This document shows positions 34,038-47,129 of a stretch of DNA of 64,000 nt, one piece after another (within the stretch, counting starts at the first letter, position 1; every line of letters starts with the position of its first letter). The DNA is taken from assembly GCA_050084985.1 (NCBI GenBank), contig JBITNC010000001.1, positions 86,800,001 to 86,864,000 of the forward strand, read 5' to 3'. Below the pieces are notes generated by a model that ran no database searches, had not been told where the DNA came from, and was given only the letters and a program-made list of their open reading frames with translations. The position numbers were made by a program, and so were the translations under genes. Source of the stretch: Nageia nagi (Eukaryota > Pinophyta).

Positions 34038-34535
34038 TGAAGGATTTGAACTATAACTAAACAAATCCTCTAGGACCTTAGACTAGGAAACTCAAGATTA
34101 CACATCTATAATTCTAAGAACATCATTTACACAATATGACACCAATATAATGTGGTTCCTCCCTCCTTGGGAGTACATCCACAACTAGCTCTCTTATTCT
34201 CAAATCTATGTCTCTCTTACAACTATTCTCTAGCTCTCTCCTACACAACCAAGTAGAGTAATCTTACTCAAAACTTTGATATCTTTACATGAGGAGAGGC
34301 CCTCTATTTATAGGTTGAGAGCACCTCCCTAACCTTCCTTTAACCCAAGGGTAAGGTTAGGGTTACATTAAATGTACCACCAAACTTCAACCTACCAACT
34401 AACTCCTTTGGTAAAGTCAAAGTCTATACATTAAAGAATTCTATTAATCATTTAAGGTATCTACATACCCTTAAGTGATTAATTGAATTTACAAGGAGTC
34501 TAGATATTCACAATATTTCATTACAAATTCTAACA
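34038..34535 (-). repeat. 5' LTR of the full-length copia element
   Basis: 498 bases, identical by eye to 25382-25879. It supplies the promoter for the element RNA; the TATA box is listed separately. Confidence 0.97.
34304..34313 (-). promoter_or_regulatory. TATA box in the 5' LTR
   Basis: The minus-strand CTATAAATAG lies mid-LTR. The same site exists in the other LTRs of the family, including the old one (CTATAAATA near 4615), so it has been kept while the surroundings diverged. Confidence 0.7.
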
Positions 34536-34540
34536 CTTAG

Positions 34541-36660
34541 AGGGATAGGGAGAGCACTTTGAGGAGAGATGAAGCCATGCGAGTGGCTAAGAGGGAAAAA
34601 AGGAGGACATGGGATAACCAAGGCTTTATATGTTAATTTTTTTATCATTATTGTATGAAAAATGATTGTAAAGATAAATTTTGTAAAACTTTAGACATTT
34701 GTGTGTGAGGGAAGCATGGTACTTAGATAAGGGCATGTGTACTTAAGGTAGAAGGCATGCACTCTAAGGGGAGCATGCATGCTTCTTATGGGGCCTAAAT
34801 TGAGTTAAAAGGGGAGAGCATATGCTTTAAGAAAAATGTGTGTGCTTTGAGTAAATCATGTATGCTTATGATTATTTTGAGCTAGATAATAGTGCTTTAG
34901 GAGGATTTTTAGTTGGTTTTATTGCTTTTTTTTATATTTTTTAAGGATTTAGACTAAGGCTATGACACCACTAGGGTGATTTAGTCCTAATTTATTTAAA
35001 TTGCAATCCAAATTGATAACAACAAAGAGATATTTGATTGAGGTTGTTAGATTTAGTTGGATATGCTATATTGAGTGATTAAAGGTGAATGTTAGCATGC
35101 TCATTATATTGATGCAATTATAGGATGATCATAGTTGTACCTTCCAACTAGTGATAGGAGAGATGAATTAAAAATTAGAGAACATATATAATATTTGGAG
35201 TCTACTAATAAAGGGGAATATTCTAGCCTTGATGCAACTATATGGTGCATAGATAGCAGCTAGAAATGCCAAGAAGTTGGATAGTGATTTAACTTGATTT
35301 TATTAACTATACTTGGATTCTCCAAGGAAGAGGTGACTAGTGACATTTTTTTTATGATTTTTATTACATGCTTCACTTTGCTTAATTTGAGAGGAGGTCA
35401 CTTTGTGTGGAGGTTTAGTGATATTATAGGTGACATGCTCGAGTACCAAACTATCTTTGCATGGGAGACCCACCTTCTAGCCCAATGCCATAGAAAAATA
35501 ATGAAGCTTGAGTATGAGGTATGGTATGAGCTAAATGTGAGTGTGACTCTTTAGTTATGGTAATAAAAGCATATTTTCATAAATTAACCTATAGGAGTAA
35601 TGTGGTATTCATGGATAATTCATTTTGGAGGTTACATATATCGTAAGATGATACCAAGATGAGGAGAGCCAATACTTCATAAGATTTGATCAGAAATGAA
35701 AGCCACATATATTATAAAACTTGATAAACAAGGATATTGTATGGTGATCATATATAGGGGGTTTAAAATGGCCTATAGATACTTTGTAATTGCAAGGAGT
35801 GAGATAATAGTGATGGATTATTGGTCTTAAGTTGGAGTACATTGAGTATATCTAGCTTAGGTGAGTTATGCAAAAGATTGGTTTGATGCAGGATGTGCCT
35901 ACTCTAGTGATATCCTATATGAGGTCTTAGGGGGTAATGGAAGATCATATGGTCATAATGTGGAGGATGTAGTGTTAAAACATAATTTTGCACCCTTTTT
36001 GGAACAAACTATTTATCATATAACCCTCACTATGTTATGATCAATATGATGGTATGTTATATGTCAAATATCACTTATGATCTAACTAATTTACTTCTCA
36101 TGTGTAATTATCTTATTTTGTAGGTTGGACCACTAGCATCAATGTGAGCATGCAAAGATGAATTCACGTATATTCCTAAACCTATAAATCAATAATTATA
36201 TGCATGGAAATACTATCAAGATTTTATCTAAATAGGATTGTGCATATCTCTCACAAACTTGTCAGTGTTTTTCAACACCACCTATCAAGATTGAAATCTA
36301 TTACACTCAATATCCATCCTTTAATTTGTCTATATCTTAGAAGGAAAGTGAACAACATCAGTGCCAAAGTGATCAACTCACATTTGTACTTTATCTTTAT
36401 CATGATTATTTCTATTATTTATTAGGTGATTACAAGTAATTAAGTTTATTTTCTCATTATTTAAAGTATATATAATTTCTTCATCCTTTAATACAGTTTA
36501 GGGTTGCATTTTATCATATACATATTGGTGAACTCAATGTATTTTATTTTTATAAATCTTCAAGTTAGGGTTTGATAAAAATAATTCAAAATCTTGTGAT
36601 TATTATTTTTTATGGTTAAATTTAATTTCTATTATATCATATGAAATTTACATAGTTACA
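34541..36660. other. Sequence without a recognised gene
   Basis: AT-rich sequence with scattered stops in all frames. An 86-codon plus-strand frame (35294-35554) and its frameshifted continuation to about 35960 look like remains of some protein (HARV, WYELNVSVTL) but I cannot name it. 34720-34870 is rich in GCATGC. No LTRs, inverted repeats or RNA genes were seen. Confidence 0.4.
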
Positions 36661-37249
36661 ATAAGGAGGGGAGGCAAAGCCTAAATACAAAGAAAGGTTT
36701 TCAACCTAGGGTGGAAGCCAAGTGTACAATCTAAAGGAATCCTTCTTATCAGAGTGTGTGGCATGTGAGTCATTGGGAGACATGCATCTTTTGCATTGTA
36801 AGAAATATGCTTGTTGCTTATCAAATTTAGGAGGCATCAGAATGTGGATACCAAGAGCTTGGTATTTGAAGGCCAAATTAGAAATAATTAGCAAATTTGT
36901 GGATGAGCTTGATGTTAGAAGAAACATCAATAAGGAGCATATGAAGGGGGTATTGAAGTGATTAATTATATAAAGGCACTGATTAGTCTGAGGCAAGTTA
37001 AATGGTCAAATTTGTCTCTTCAAAAGGACCAACATCATAGGGATCATCAGAGAAATCATGAATCTTGAAATGCTAGGATTTCAATAGGGGAGGCCATGGT
37101 CAAAGGTTTGCAAGTTCTAGTTCAATTGATTGGTCAATAATTGAGTGATGTTAGCAACTTGGTGACCAATAGTGTTCCACACTATGTCCTGAAAGCTAAC
37201 TTACCTTCGAAATATGTGATTGTTGCGTTAAAGCCATACATTCCAAATG

Positions 37250-40200
37250 ATCATAGCAAGGGAAGCATCCTAGATTATAAGAGGCACCTTTCTTAATTTT
37301 GGATACTTCCAGGCCAGTAACAAGCTCCTAAGATAGTTTGTATTGACCCAATAGATGGACAAGGTGTTAAATAGTCTATTCCATATTGCAACAGCAAAGG
37401 GGCAATGCAAGAGACGGTGGGGAACTATCTCATTAGTGCTACCACACATTAAATAGTTTGATATTTCTAGATAGTCACACTTATACAACTACTCACCAAA
37501 AAGGAATTTATCATGACTTGTTGTCCATAATAAAAATTGGGACTTGGGCCAAGCTTTATTCTTCCAAAATTTTATCCAAATAAAAGAGGTCCAATGGGAT
37601 AAAGTTGATTCTTTGACCTTTTCATATGTTGATTTTACTAAATAAGCACTAGAAGGAGAAGTTATCCAAACAAACTTATCCTCCTGATTTGGTTTAAGTT
37701 TGTAACTGTATAGTTGGGATTCTAATTTCCATGTATCAACATTATGATTTGGGAGACACTCATTCAAGCTGCACCATTTAGCATTCCTTTCCCACTTTGA
37801 TGAGATCATTCATAATAGTTGCTCATGTAGTCCCCCCATAAAGATCTCATAGTGTTGCAGATGGTTGCAAAGCACTCATTAATTGATAATGGAAGTGGGG
37901 GAAACCATGCTTCATCCCATAAATAAACCTTCTACCCTGATCCAACATCCAATCTCAGGAAGGATATTACACGTGGATGTGCTTTTTTAATATTATTCCA
38001 TACCATAGAGCCAAATGGACTATTATCAATAATAAATATCTAAGAGGAATCCATGTTGTCCATATATTTAGAATGGAGTGCTTTACTCCATAAGAAGGTA
38101 GAGTCACTGTAACATCTCCAAACAAGTTTTCCCAACAATGTTAAATTCATAATTCGCAAGTTTTTAATACCCAAACCTCCATCTTGTAGATTCTTGCAGA
38201 TGATGCTCCAGTCCACTAGATGGATTTTCTTTATTTCAAAGGCACCTTACCATAGGAATTTTCTCATTTTCCTCTCCATCTGCTATGAATAGTTATGTGG
38301 GAGCTAGAACATTCCCCATAAAATGTTGGTATAGCACCCAAAATTGCTTTTATCTATGTGAGTCTATTGACTATTGAGAGCTATTTAGCCTTCCAACCCT
38401 TTAACTTTGATTGAAATTTAACCATTAAGTAATCCCAACAATCCTCGATATTTCCCCCTTTGAAGAGGGGTAAACCAAGATAAGTGCTAGGTAGAGTATT
38501 ATGTTTCATTCCAATAATTTTAGGCATCACTTTGATCAATGAAGGGGAAACATTGATGTTATATAACTTAGATTTGTTGTAATTCAATGCTTGAATGGAT
38601 ACAATTTCATAAGAATTAAGGAGACCTTTAATTTGATGTTCTTGGAGGGATGGATAGGCCATAAGGAGTGTGTCATCAACAAATTGAGAGTGTGTGATAG
38701 GAAGGGTTAAATGATTTACCTGGAGCCCTTTTATTCAACCAAAAGATTGCAGTGTGCCAAACCTCTACCTCTAAACATTACTACTATGATGAATAGGTAG
38801 GGTGATATGGGATCACCTTGTATAAGACCTCAGGAGCTTTTGAAAAATCCTTGAACAATGCCATTTATCATAACTGAAAAGGAAGTGTTGTCAATAAGAA
38901 CTGAGATCCACTAAATCCAAGCTATGTCAAAGCCAAATTTTTGTAAATCTTGAAGAAGGAAAGACCAATTGATTCTATCAAATGCTTTTTTCATATCCAG
39001 CTTGATAAGTAGCCCTTTATCATCTTTGGAGCTTAAGAAATGGATTAGTTCATGGATGAGAAGGCTTCATAAATGAGGTGTATACCTTTAGTAAAAGCTT
39101 TTTATTCATCAAAAATATACATGGAATCACTTCCTTGAGTCTATTGGTCACAACTTTAGCAATAATATTGTATATAGAGTTGCAAAGAGAGATTGGTTTG
39201 AAGGATTCAATCAACTTGGCATCCTCAGTCTTGGGGATGAGTGCTAAGAAAGTATGATTGAGTATGCCCAAGACTTGCTTTGATGAAAAGGACTCTCACA
39301 CCACACCCATCACCTCATGTTTGAGCAGATGCCAAAAATGTTGGTAAAATCCTGGGGAAAATCATTTGATCTAAGAGCTCCAAAGCTTTTCATATAGAAT
39401 ACAACTTTTTCCACTTCTTCCATGGTAATTGGAGCTAGAAGGTTTGAGTTTTGTGTTGGAGATACCAAGTTAGGTATGAAGCCTAGGAACTATTTTTGAG
39501 CTTCCTCTCTATCCAAGGTCTCTTCAGAAAGAAGGGACTAAAAAAGGAGATTATGTGGTTTTCCAATTCCTTTGGCTTGATTATGATTTGGCATGTAGGG
39601 GAGGTTAAGCTACTGATCTAGTTATGGACTCTATAGGACATACTTGAGAGGTGGAAATCATTTTTATTTCGATCTCCCTCATTTAGCCATTTGAGTCAAG
39701 ATTTTTGCTTCTAAAATCTTTCCTTTTGGAGAAAGACTTCATTTATTTATTTGAGCAATATTTGTTCCTGGTATAGAAGTGATTCATTTTGATCAATTTG
39801 AAGAGATGCTTCTAATTGAGCCATTTCTAGCTCAAGAGTATCTCTTCTCTTAGAGATAATGTCAAAATTATCTTTGTTCCACATTTTGAGTTTATCATTT
39901 AGCTTGTTAAGTTTAATAGAAAATATATACATTTTTCAATCTCATACCTACAAAATCTCATTCCACCAATCCTCTACTAGGTCCATAAAGGAGATGTGAG
40001 TCAACAACATTCACTCAAAATGGAATGGGGATCCTCTTCTCTTGATTGGAATATCTAGAGACAACTCAATAGGCCAGTGATCATATCCACATTGATTTTG
40101 GATCATTGTTTAGGAAAGCGTACCTTCCTCCAACCACTTTGATGAGAGAAGATAGTGATGCAATTTTTTGAGGACTATGCAATCTATTGATTGTTTGTTT

Positions 40201-41965
40201 GACCAAGTGTACTTTTCTTGGGAGCAAAATGGTTCCACCAGCTATTGCTTATCTATGAAATCATTAAAAACCTCATCTTGATTTTCTATTTTACACACAC
40301 CTCCTAGTTTTTCTTCTAAGGATCTAATGGCATTAAAATTCCCTCCTACAACATAGGGTATGTCAATGTGCATGTCTAACCAATCAGAAACTTGCTCTAG
40401 ACATGCTACTCTTTTATCAAAGTTTTGGGGACCATAAAAGTTTATTAGGCCAAATTCTATGCTTTAGGAATTACATTTCACCAAGACTACCTTATAGAAA
40501 GAGTGCATCAAGCTGAGAGAATAGGTAACCTTGGAACTATCCCAAAATGTAATGAGACCACCCAACTGGCCATGAGCATCACTAGTAAAAAAAGAACTTT
40601 TGGGCCAAATGCTTTGTTTATAATTCCCTACTTATGAAGCTAATATTTTTTACTCTTGAATTAAAAGATTGTTAGGACTAGCTAACCTAATTAAAGCTTT
40701 CACTTTCTTAGTTTTTAGAGGATCATGAAGACCCCTTGTATTGTAGAAGGTCATTAACATTGGGAAACTTATTTTTTTAAGCTAAGAGCTCATCGAGCTT
40801 AGCTTGACTCCCTTATTCAATCCTTTCCAAAGCTACTTGAGAGCATTTGTATTGGTTATAAAATTTGCCTTTATGCTTGGGTGGACCTATTACTATAGTT
40901 TTCAAAGAGTTGGGAGTTTGTTTACTAATTAGTATCCTACACCCCCATGATAAAGTGCCATAAAATATCAAACTAGTTGTTGATCATATCTATTTCTTGG
41001 AGTGTATTATCATCTGTTGGAATATCCATCTGAGAGTGATCCCTTATGGAAGTAGGTTGCCTTCAAGTGAAGATTGGGAGTGCCAAATTAGGACTTCTTG
41101 GAGGACTAGAGAAGGGTCACCAAAATGGAGAGCTTCAAGAACTTGGGGTGGATTAGTATTCTCTAATTCATCTATGGCCTCAGGTTGTTGTAGGCTTTGA
41201 AACCTATTAGTATTTTTGGTTTCCTTATTTAGGTTGGTTTTTTTTATGGTTTGGTGTTTTCGCTTTGGTATTTGGAACCCTTCATCAAGTATTTCTAGTG
41301 GAGGATTCAGATAAGGGATAGAAGAGTAAGCTTTAGCTAGGTGACCATACTTTAAGCATATGCATCACCAAAATGAGATATTTTCATAGTCAATGGTTTG
41401 TAAATATACCATATTATCCTAAGGTAGGTAGATCTTGATTTATGTAGGCAGCAATGAATCTATTCTCACATGAACACAAATGCAAGCATAAGCCATTAAT
41501 TCTATATCTCGTGTTTTTTTAAACTCACATGAAGGTCCCTATGGCATTGTCAATTTCTATAAACATGTCTTCTTTCCAAAGTTCCATGGCTAGGATAGAA
41601 AAATAGGCCCACACTGAAGCGAACGAGGGGTTTTCTTCTTTAGGCTTAAATCTAGTGTATCAAGATTTCATGAAGAGCCATGCTCTTCCATGAAACTAAG
41701 GAACCCCCTTAAATACTAAATCCTTGTTAATCTCTAAAGCAAAAATAACTAAGAAGTATCCATTCAAAAAGAAACTAATAGATACTTCACCTCTAGTTTC
41801 CTAGCTACTGGCCACCCAAGCTTTGATCACTCCTTGAAGGAGGTGAACACCAAGGAATTTGCAAATCAATGCTTTAGATTCTAGCATTGCAATTTCATTG
41901 TGCACACTCTCTCTCTCTACTTTGTGATTTTTGGGATCTCGATTGTTACATGAAGATAACATATT
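37250..41965 (-). mobile_element. Decayed plant L1-type LINE
   Basis: Read on the minus strand: an ORF1-like part (41965-41200) with a DUF4283 domain and a CCHC-like knuckle (CLKYGHL near 41350); an endonuclease part (about 40760-39970, with VVGGNFNAI in place of the usual GDFN); a linker (39930-39750); reverse transcriptase (39300-38370, with IPKTEDAKLIESFKPISLCN and FVDDTLL for the catalytic F-A-D-D, then TYLGLPL); and a C-terminal zf-RVT zinc-binding part (37810-37260, PHRLLHCPFAVAIWNRL). All parts are broken by stops and frameshifts. No poly(A) tail or target duplication was identified, so the true ends are uncertain. 36661-37249 may be its 3' region. Confidence 0.88.
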
Positions 41966-42416
41966 TCAAGTTACCATGGGTCTTGCTTTAGCATCCTAAA
42001 TCAACGTAAGTTCTAATTGGTTTTAGTATTGCGCCTAGGTGATTAGGATCTCAATGCATCCCAAAATGAAACCTTATCAGGGGGGCAAGAGGACCCCTAG
42101 ATCCCAAAGCCATGGGATCAAACCCTAATTGTGTTTGTTTGAACAATATGTAATGCTCAGGTTACTCCCACCAATTTGTCTCCTTCCTAAACTATCAAAA
42201 TGTTATGATTGTTATGAAAATTAATTTCTTCATTGAGAGGGCTAGCACTAGCATTGTAGGTAGCATTAACAATGAGATGTAACAAACATATAAGATCACA
42301 ACAAATATGATCAAGATAATGTTCATTGCTTTACTCACAAATTCCAATTTTGAAGAGAAGGGTAATCCACTCAGCAACAACATCGGAACACCTTGCTTAC
42401 TTCAAAAAAGAAGATG

Positions 42417-43345
42417 AAACTTGAAAAGTTCAATGGTGAAGGAGATCCCAATATCCATTTGTAGGGGTTCAATTATTTGATGGAGCTCAAATGTGGCATC
42501 AACAACAATATGAAATCCAAGTATTTTCCACATAGTCTTACTGGTGAAGTTCAAAAATGGTTTTATACTTTGGATCCAAGATCTGGTGTCAACATTTGTT
42601 CTCTCAAGGTCATCAAATATTTTTATGAGAAACTCATTAAGAAAATTAGAAAATTAGATATTTGAATTAATTTCTTTAACAATATTGAGAAATAATACAT
42701 AGGCTACATTTATCTTCCAATCAAAGTGGGACCCAAGACAATGGAAACCAAAATCTATATGATGGATAAGAGATTGCCTTATAATATTTTGCTAGGAAGA
42801 CCATGGATCCATATCATGGGGGTAATTTCTTCTACTCTTCACCAATATTTGAAGCTTACGCATGGACATAATCACACAGTGTATACAGAATATGATCTTA
42901 AAAGCATGATTGGAAAAATAGAGGCTATCTTTGTTCCATATAATGAAATCCATAAAAAGGCTAAATCCAATAGCAAAGTGCATGAATCTGATGTTGAATA
43001 AATGACAATAGGATCATACAAGTTCAAAGATGAGGATGTCGTCAAAGCCATCAAAGAAAATAGACAACCCAAGAAGCAATCATCTCGACACCAATGCTCA
43101 CCTCAGCACTAATGCTATTGTCCATACATGAAGAAAGAGGAAAAAGAGATTCAAGAGGTACTCCACAACAAAGATACTTCATCCTCTAAGCCTAAGATAA
43201 ATTTCTCTAGCACAAAATGACTTTAGGTTAGATAAAAGGCAACGAAACAACAAACAACTAAGAAATGACATGCCAAAGTAAGTAATGATATGGTTCTTAA
43301 TACATCTTTTATTGCTAATTATTTAGATCTTCGCAAGCATAAATG
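42417..43345 (+). pseudogene. Ty3/gypsy gag and protease fragment
   Basis: The gag core LEKFNGEGDP...YFPHSLTGEVQKWFYTLDP (42417-42660) is followed, after an apparent deletion, by the tail of an aspartic protease (YNILLGRPWIHIMGVISSTLHQ, 42775-42850) and linker sequence to about 43200. Strand and family fit the RT fragment at 45575-47110, so both may come from one element. Stops at several places show it is inactive. Confidence 0.8.
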
Positions 43346-43381
43346 AGGTGGATGAGGTAAGCATGAGAAAGGAATTGATTT

Positions 43382-44459
43382 TATCAACTATTTTAGCACA
43401 TAAGTACTTATAATATAGGGCCTACCTCTTGCAATGATCTTTCATCTCGATGCATTGTTTTACTTAATGGTAATGCAATTTAGATACAATGACCAACATA
43501 ACACTTTTACAATGGAACAATAATACAAAAATATTACTAATGAAAATGAAGATACAATTATAACAAGAGTTACAATGCAATTGTAAGAAACTCTCATCGT
43601 GATGGTAAAATGGACTTGGTTATCCTGTAAGGAGCACCAACACTTGCTCAACTCAACAACCAATCCAACACAACCACTATCACAACCTCACAAAGAGAGC
43701 CTTCTAACAACAAAAATCTTTCTCTTCACTTGAATAATCATGAACACAGTACAACACTTTAACACACATATGATTCTTAACTTATGACACTAAGACTCAA
43801 GACCCAAAACTCATATAAACTTCTTCACAACTCACTTGTAAATTCAACTTGACTTTACTTGACTTGCTTTCACTTGAATTGCAAATGACTTTTCTTACAT
43901 GCCTATAACATTTCTCCGTTTAGGCTAGAGAAGGTATCTATATTTTTCTACAACTTGAATTTTAAATACATTATATCTCATCTCTAAAAATATCCAAAAA
44001 TATTCGAACCACTTTTAGAATATCCATGAGATGCCACAAGGATCTTTTGCCACAACCATTTTCTCAAAAACCCTTTTAAATATCAACTACTTCCACATCA
44101 TCACATGTCCTTGTGCCACATAATCCTATGGATAATTCTAGAACATATATCTTTTATATATTACCCATGGATATTTCTTCCACTTACCATTACTTAATTT
44201 TACCATATACCATTTATTGTTTTACTTTTTATTCAAACTCACTAACTTAAAGCCCCCAAAGTACACTTGTACTACTAATCATTGTTGCATTGATATCTCT
44301 TTATTTTGGTTATATCATTATTCCCTTGTAGTTGTCAATATAGCTTATTGGTGGGCATCATTATCTTGCACAAAAAGATGCAACTAGGCACTATTATTGA
44401 TTGTGAAACATACCACCTACATAGAGATATTATACATTTACTGGAAAAATTATACGACA
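43382..44459 (-). repeat. 3' LTR of the gypsy integrase fragment
   Basis: The minus strand starts TGTCGTATAATTT after the purine tract. The other edge is set by comparison with 62133-62803, which shares the terminal ~650 bases (starting TCAACTATTTTAGCACA in the plus reading). Confidence 0.7.
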
Positions 44460-45545
44460 TCTTCTTCCCCTCCTAATTTCTACTTCATCCTCAAAGTAGG
44501 AAAGTCTTCAATTAGGAGCTTAAAAAATCTTCAACTTGTCATGGTTGACCCATTTAGAAATCAAAGTACCATCCAAATTTTCAAGTTTGTATGTTCCATT
44601 ATCATGAATTGCTACTATCTTGTATGATCCACTCCACTTTGGTATCAACTTATATTTTTTCTTATGATTCCTGGAATCATATACCATGACTAGATAATTA
44701 ACCTTGAATGGAGACCATTTCAACTTCTTTTCAAAATACTCCTTTTGCTTGATTTTCTTCTTTTCAATAGTCTTATTAGCTGCTTGGTGCAATTGTTGAA
44801 GTTGCATTAATCTATCATCAATAGATCCTCCTTCATCCTTTCTTTTTCTTGCATCAAATTCAATAGGAAAAATAGGATCAATTACATATGTTAAATGGAA
44901 GGGAGAATACCCAATCAATATCTTTACTATAGCTTTATATGCCCATAGTGTTGCATGGATCCTTTTATCCTATGTATGTACCTGCAATACTAGATACTTA
45001 GCAAGTATCTGACATAAGACATGATTAGTTTGTTATACATGGCCATTGATGCTTGGTTTGTAAGTGGTTTCCTTTTTATGTTTGATTACAAAATGACTTG
45101 TCAAAGATTCTACTACCTCATTTATGAAATGAGTTCCTTGATTTGTAATAATCTCTAATGGAGATCCAAATCTTTTCAAAATGCTAACATAGAAAAATCT
45201 TGCTACCTCTTCCATGGATGCCTTCTTCAACGGTCTTGCTTCTACCCACTTAATCAAATAATTTGTAGCCACAACAATATATCTATTTCTCCTTGGTGTA
45301 GGAGGCAGTGTTCCTACAATATTAATTCCCCATTTCTCAAATAGTCATGAGGGAATAATAGGACATAATAGAGCTGATTTTGTTCTTTGATTCCCATAAG
45401 ATTAACAAACATCACAACATTTACAATAACTAAAACAATCTTTAAAAAGAGTGGGCCTATAATAATTTGCATCCAATAGTATTCTTGTTGTCAAATGCCC
45501 AAAAACATGCCCTCCTATGGAAGCGTTGGGGGCATTATGAATTCA
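43382..45545 (-). mobile_element. Ty3/gypsy 3' part: integrase and 3' LTR
   Basis: On the minus strand the integrase zinc-binding part (45545-45390; DANYYRPTLFKDCF, CCDVCQSYGN) and core (45272-45033; WVEARPLKKASMEEVARFF, RFGSPLEIITNQGTHF) are followed by the C-terminal part (44918-44520; YSPFHLTYV, PKWSGSYKIVAIHDNGTYKLENLDG). Then come a purine tract (AGGAGGGGAAGAAG, near 44461-44480) and an LTR at about 43382-44459. Some pieces are open for over 130 codons, so this is less decayed than the neighbouring gypsy fragments. Gag, protease and RT of this element are not adjacent. Confidence 0.8.
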
Positions 45546-45574
45546 TCCTCAACTAAGTGATGATCCTACCTGCA

Positions 45575-47110
45575 TCAATGAACTAATGGATCTCAATATT
45601 AGAACTCAAGAGGATCCTAAGATTTTCAAACTTGGAGCTTGGTTTGATATGAAAGAGTTGATTATCACAAGTTCATGATTCACTTTGGTGAGATTTTTTC
45701 TTAGGCTTATGAAGATATGCTTGATCCTTATCCTAGGTTTGTTGTGCACAACCTAATGTTTCATGAAGATGCCAAGCTTTTTCTGCAAAGAAGAAGTCAT
45801 AGGCACCCCAAAATGCCCCTCTTGATCAAGAAGGAGATTGATAAGTATATCAATGTTAGTTTCATTGAGCCTATTGATTATTCCCCATGCTTATCTAATA
45901 TTGTTCCAAACATAAAGCCAAATGGAGAGGTAAGATGTTGTACCTATTTTAGGGATATAAACAAGGCATGCCTTAAGGATAATTTTCCTCCCTCACACAA
46001 TGACATGATTGTTGAATCTACAACTGGCTATGAGGCTCTTTCTTTCATAGATATTTTTTAGGATATAATAAGATCAAGATTAATGAAGCAAATATGCATA
46101 ACACAACCTTATATACTCCATGGGGTATGATTTGTTACAAAGTTATGTCATTTGTATTGAAAAATTCAGGAGCTTCTTATCAAAGGGCTATGTTGGCTAT
46201 GTTTCATGATTTAATCCATAAAATAGTTGAGGTCTATATGGATGATATTTTGGTTAAATCATGCAAAAAATATTATTACCTAAGATACCTTATTTTTGTC
46301 TTTGAAATATTGAAGCAGTACAAGCTCTGATTAAAACCTCAAAAGTGTGTCTTTTTATGTCTCAAATGGGAAACTGTTGGGCTTCATTGTTTCAAAAAGG
46401 GGAGTTGAAATTGATCAATAGAAAGTAGAATTTATCTCTGATATGCCATCTCCAAAGAATCTAAAGCAACTAAGGAGCTTTCAAGGAAAAGTGCAAGTCG
46501 TACAATGATTCATTTCATAATTAGCTAATAAGAATGCACCTTTTCAATATTTTCTCAAGAAGGAAACTGATTTTGTTTGGGTTGATGGATGTCAGGATGC
46601 TCTTGAAGATATAAAAAGGTATTTGCTTAATCCTCCTATTTTAGCCCTTGTTGATCATTATAAGCCTCTTTATTTGTATGTTTTTGCTACTCAACATGCA
46701 TTAGGGGCAATTCTTGCACAAAAAAAACAAGAATGGAAAAGAAAGAACAATTTACTACATCTCCAAAACATTACTTGAGCATGAGGTGAGATATTCTCCA
46801 ATAGAAAAGTTATATTATGCTATTGTGTATGCTTCTAAAAAAAATAAGGTACTACATGATTGTCAATACTATATTTGTGTTTTTTCAAGCTAATGCATTG
46901 AAATATCTCCTCTCCAAAGCACCTCTCCAAGGAAAGACCACCAAGTGAATCATGTTGCTTGAAGAATTTGATCTTGTTTATATACACTAGAAATCTATAA
47001 AATGGTAATCTATAGAAAATTTTCTTGCCATAAATCCTTCTAGTGAATCAGTCCCATGCCATGAAGAATTCAAAGATGAGGTTGTAGGATTTGCATATGA
47101 AGATGACATC
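45575..47110 (+). pseudogene. Ty3/gypsy reverse transcriptase-RNase H fragment
   Basis: The pre-RT spacer (45575-45715) leads into RT (HPKMPLLIKKEIDKYINVSFIEPIDY, NGEVRCCTYFRDINKACLKDNFP, YTPWGMICYKVMSF, and the catalytic VYMDDILVKS near 46230-46260), then RNase H (46560-46960) and the linker typical of plant gypsy elements (LLEEFDLVYIH, SENFLAINP, to 47110). Frameshifts occur near 46050 and 46330. The break at about 47130 joins it to a minus-strand gypsy fragment. Confidence 0.85.
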
Positions 47111-47129
47111 AAAGATTGGATATTGTATT

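Larger units (their letters stand above)
25382..34535 (-). mobile_element. Young full-length Ty1/copia retrotransposon, target duplication CTTAG
   Basis: Two 498-base LTRs (25382-25879 and 34038-34535) show no difference by eye. They are flanked by CTTAG at 25377-25381 and 34536-34540. On the minus strand the order is 5' LTR, primer site (34023-34035), 36-bp minisatellite, ~3.1 kb leader, gag-pol, ten-copy hairpin array, polypurine tract (25880-25890), 3' LTR. At 9154 bases it is long for copia, mainly because of the leader. Identical LTRs mean a recent insertion. One single-base deletion breaks the polyprotein before RNase H; otherwise all parts are present. Confidence 0.97.

Noticed and set aside
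35294-35960. Plant mobile domain protein remnant
   Set aside because: A few residues suggest some protein, but no family motif could be traced with confidence across the frameshifts.
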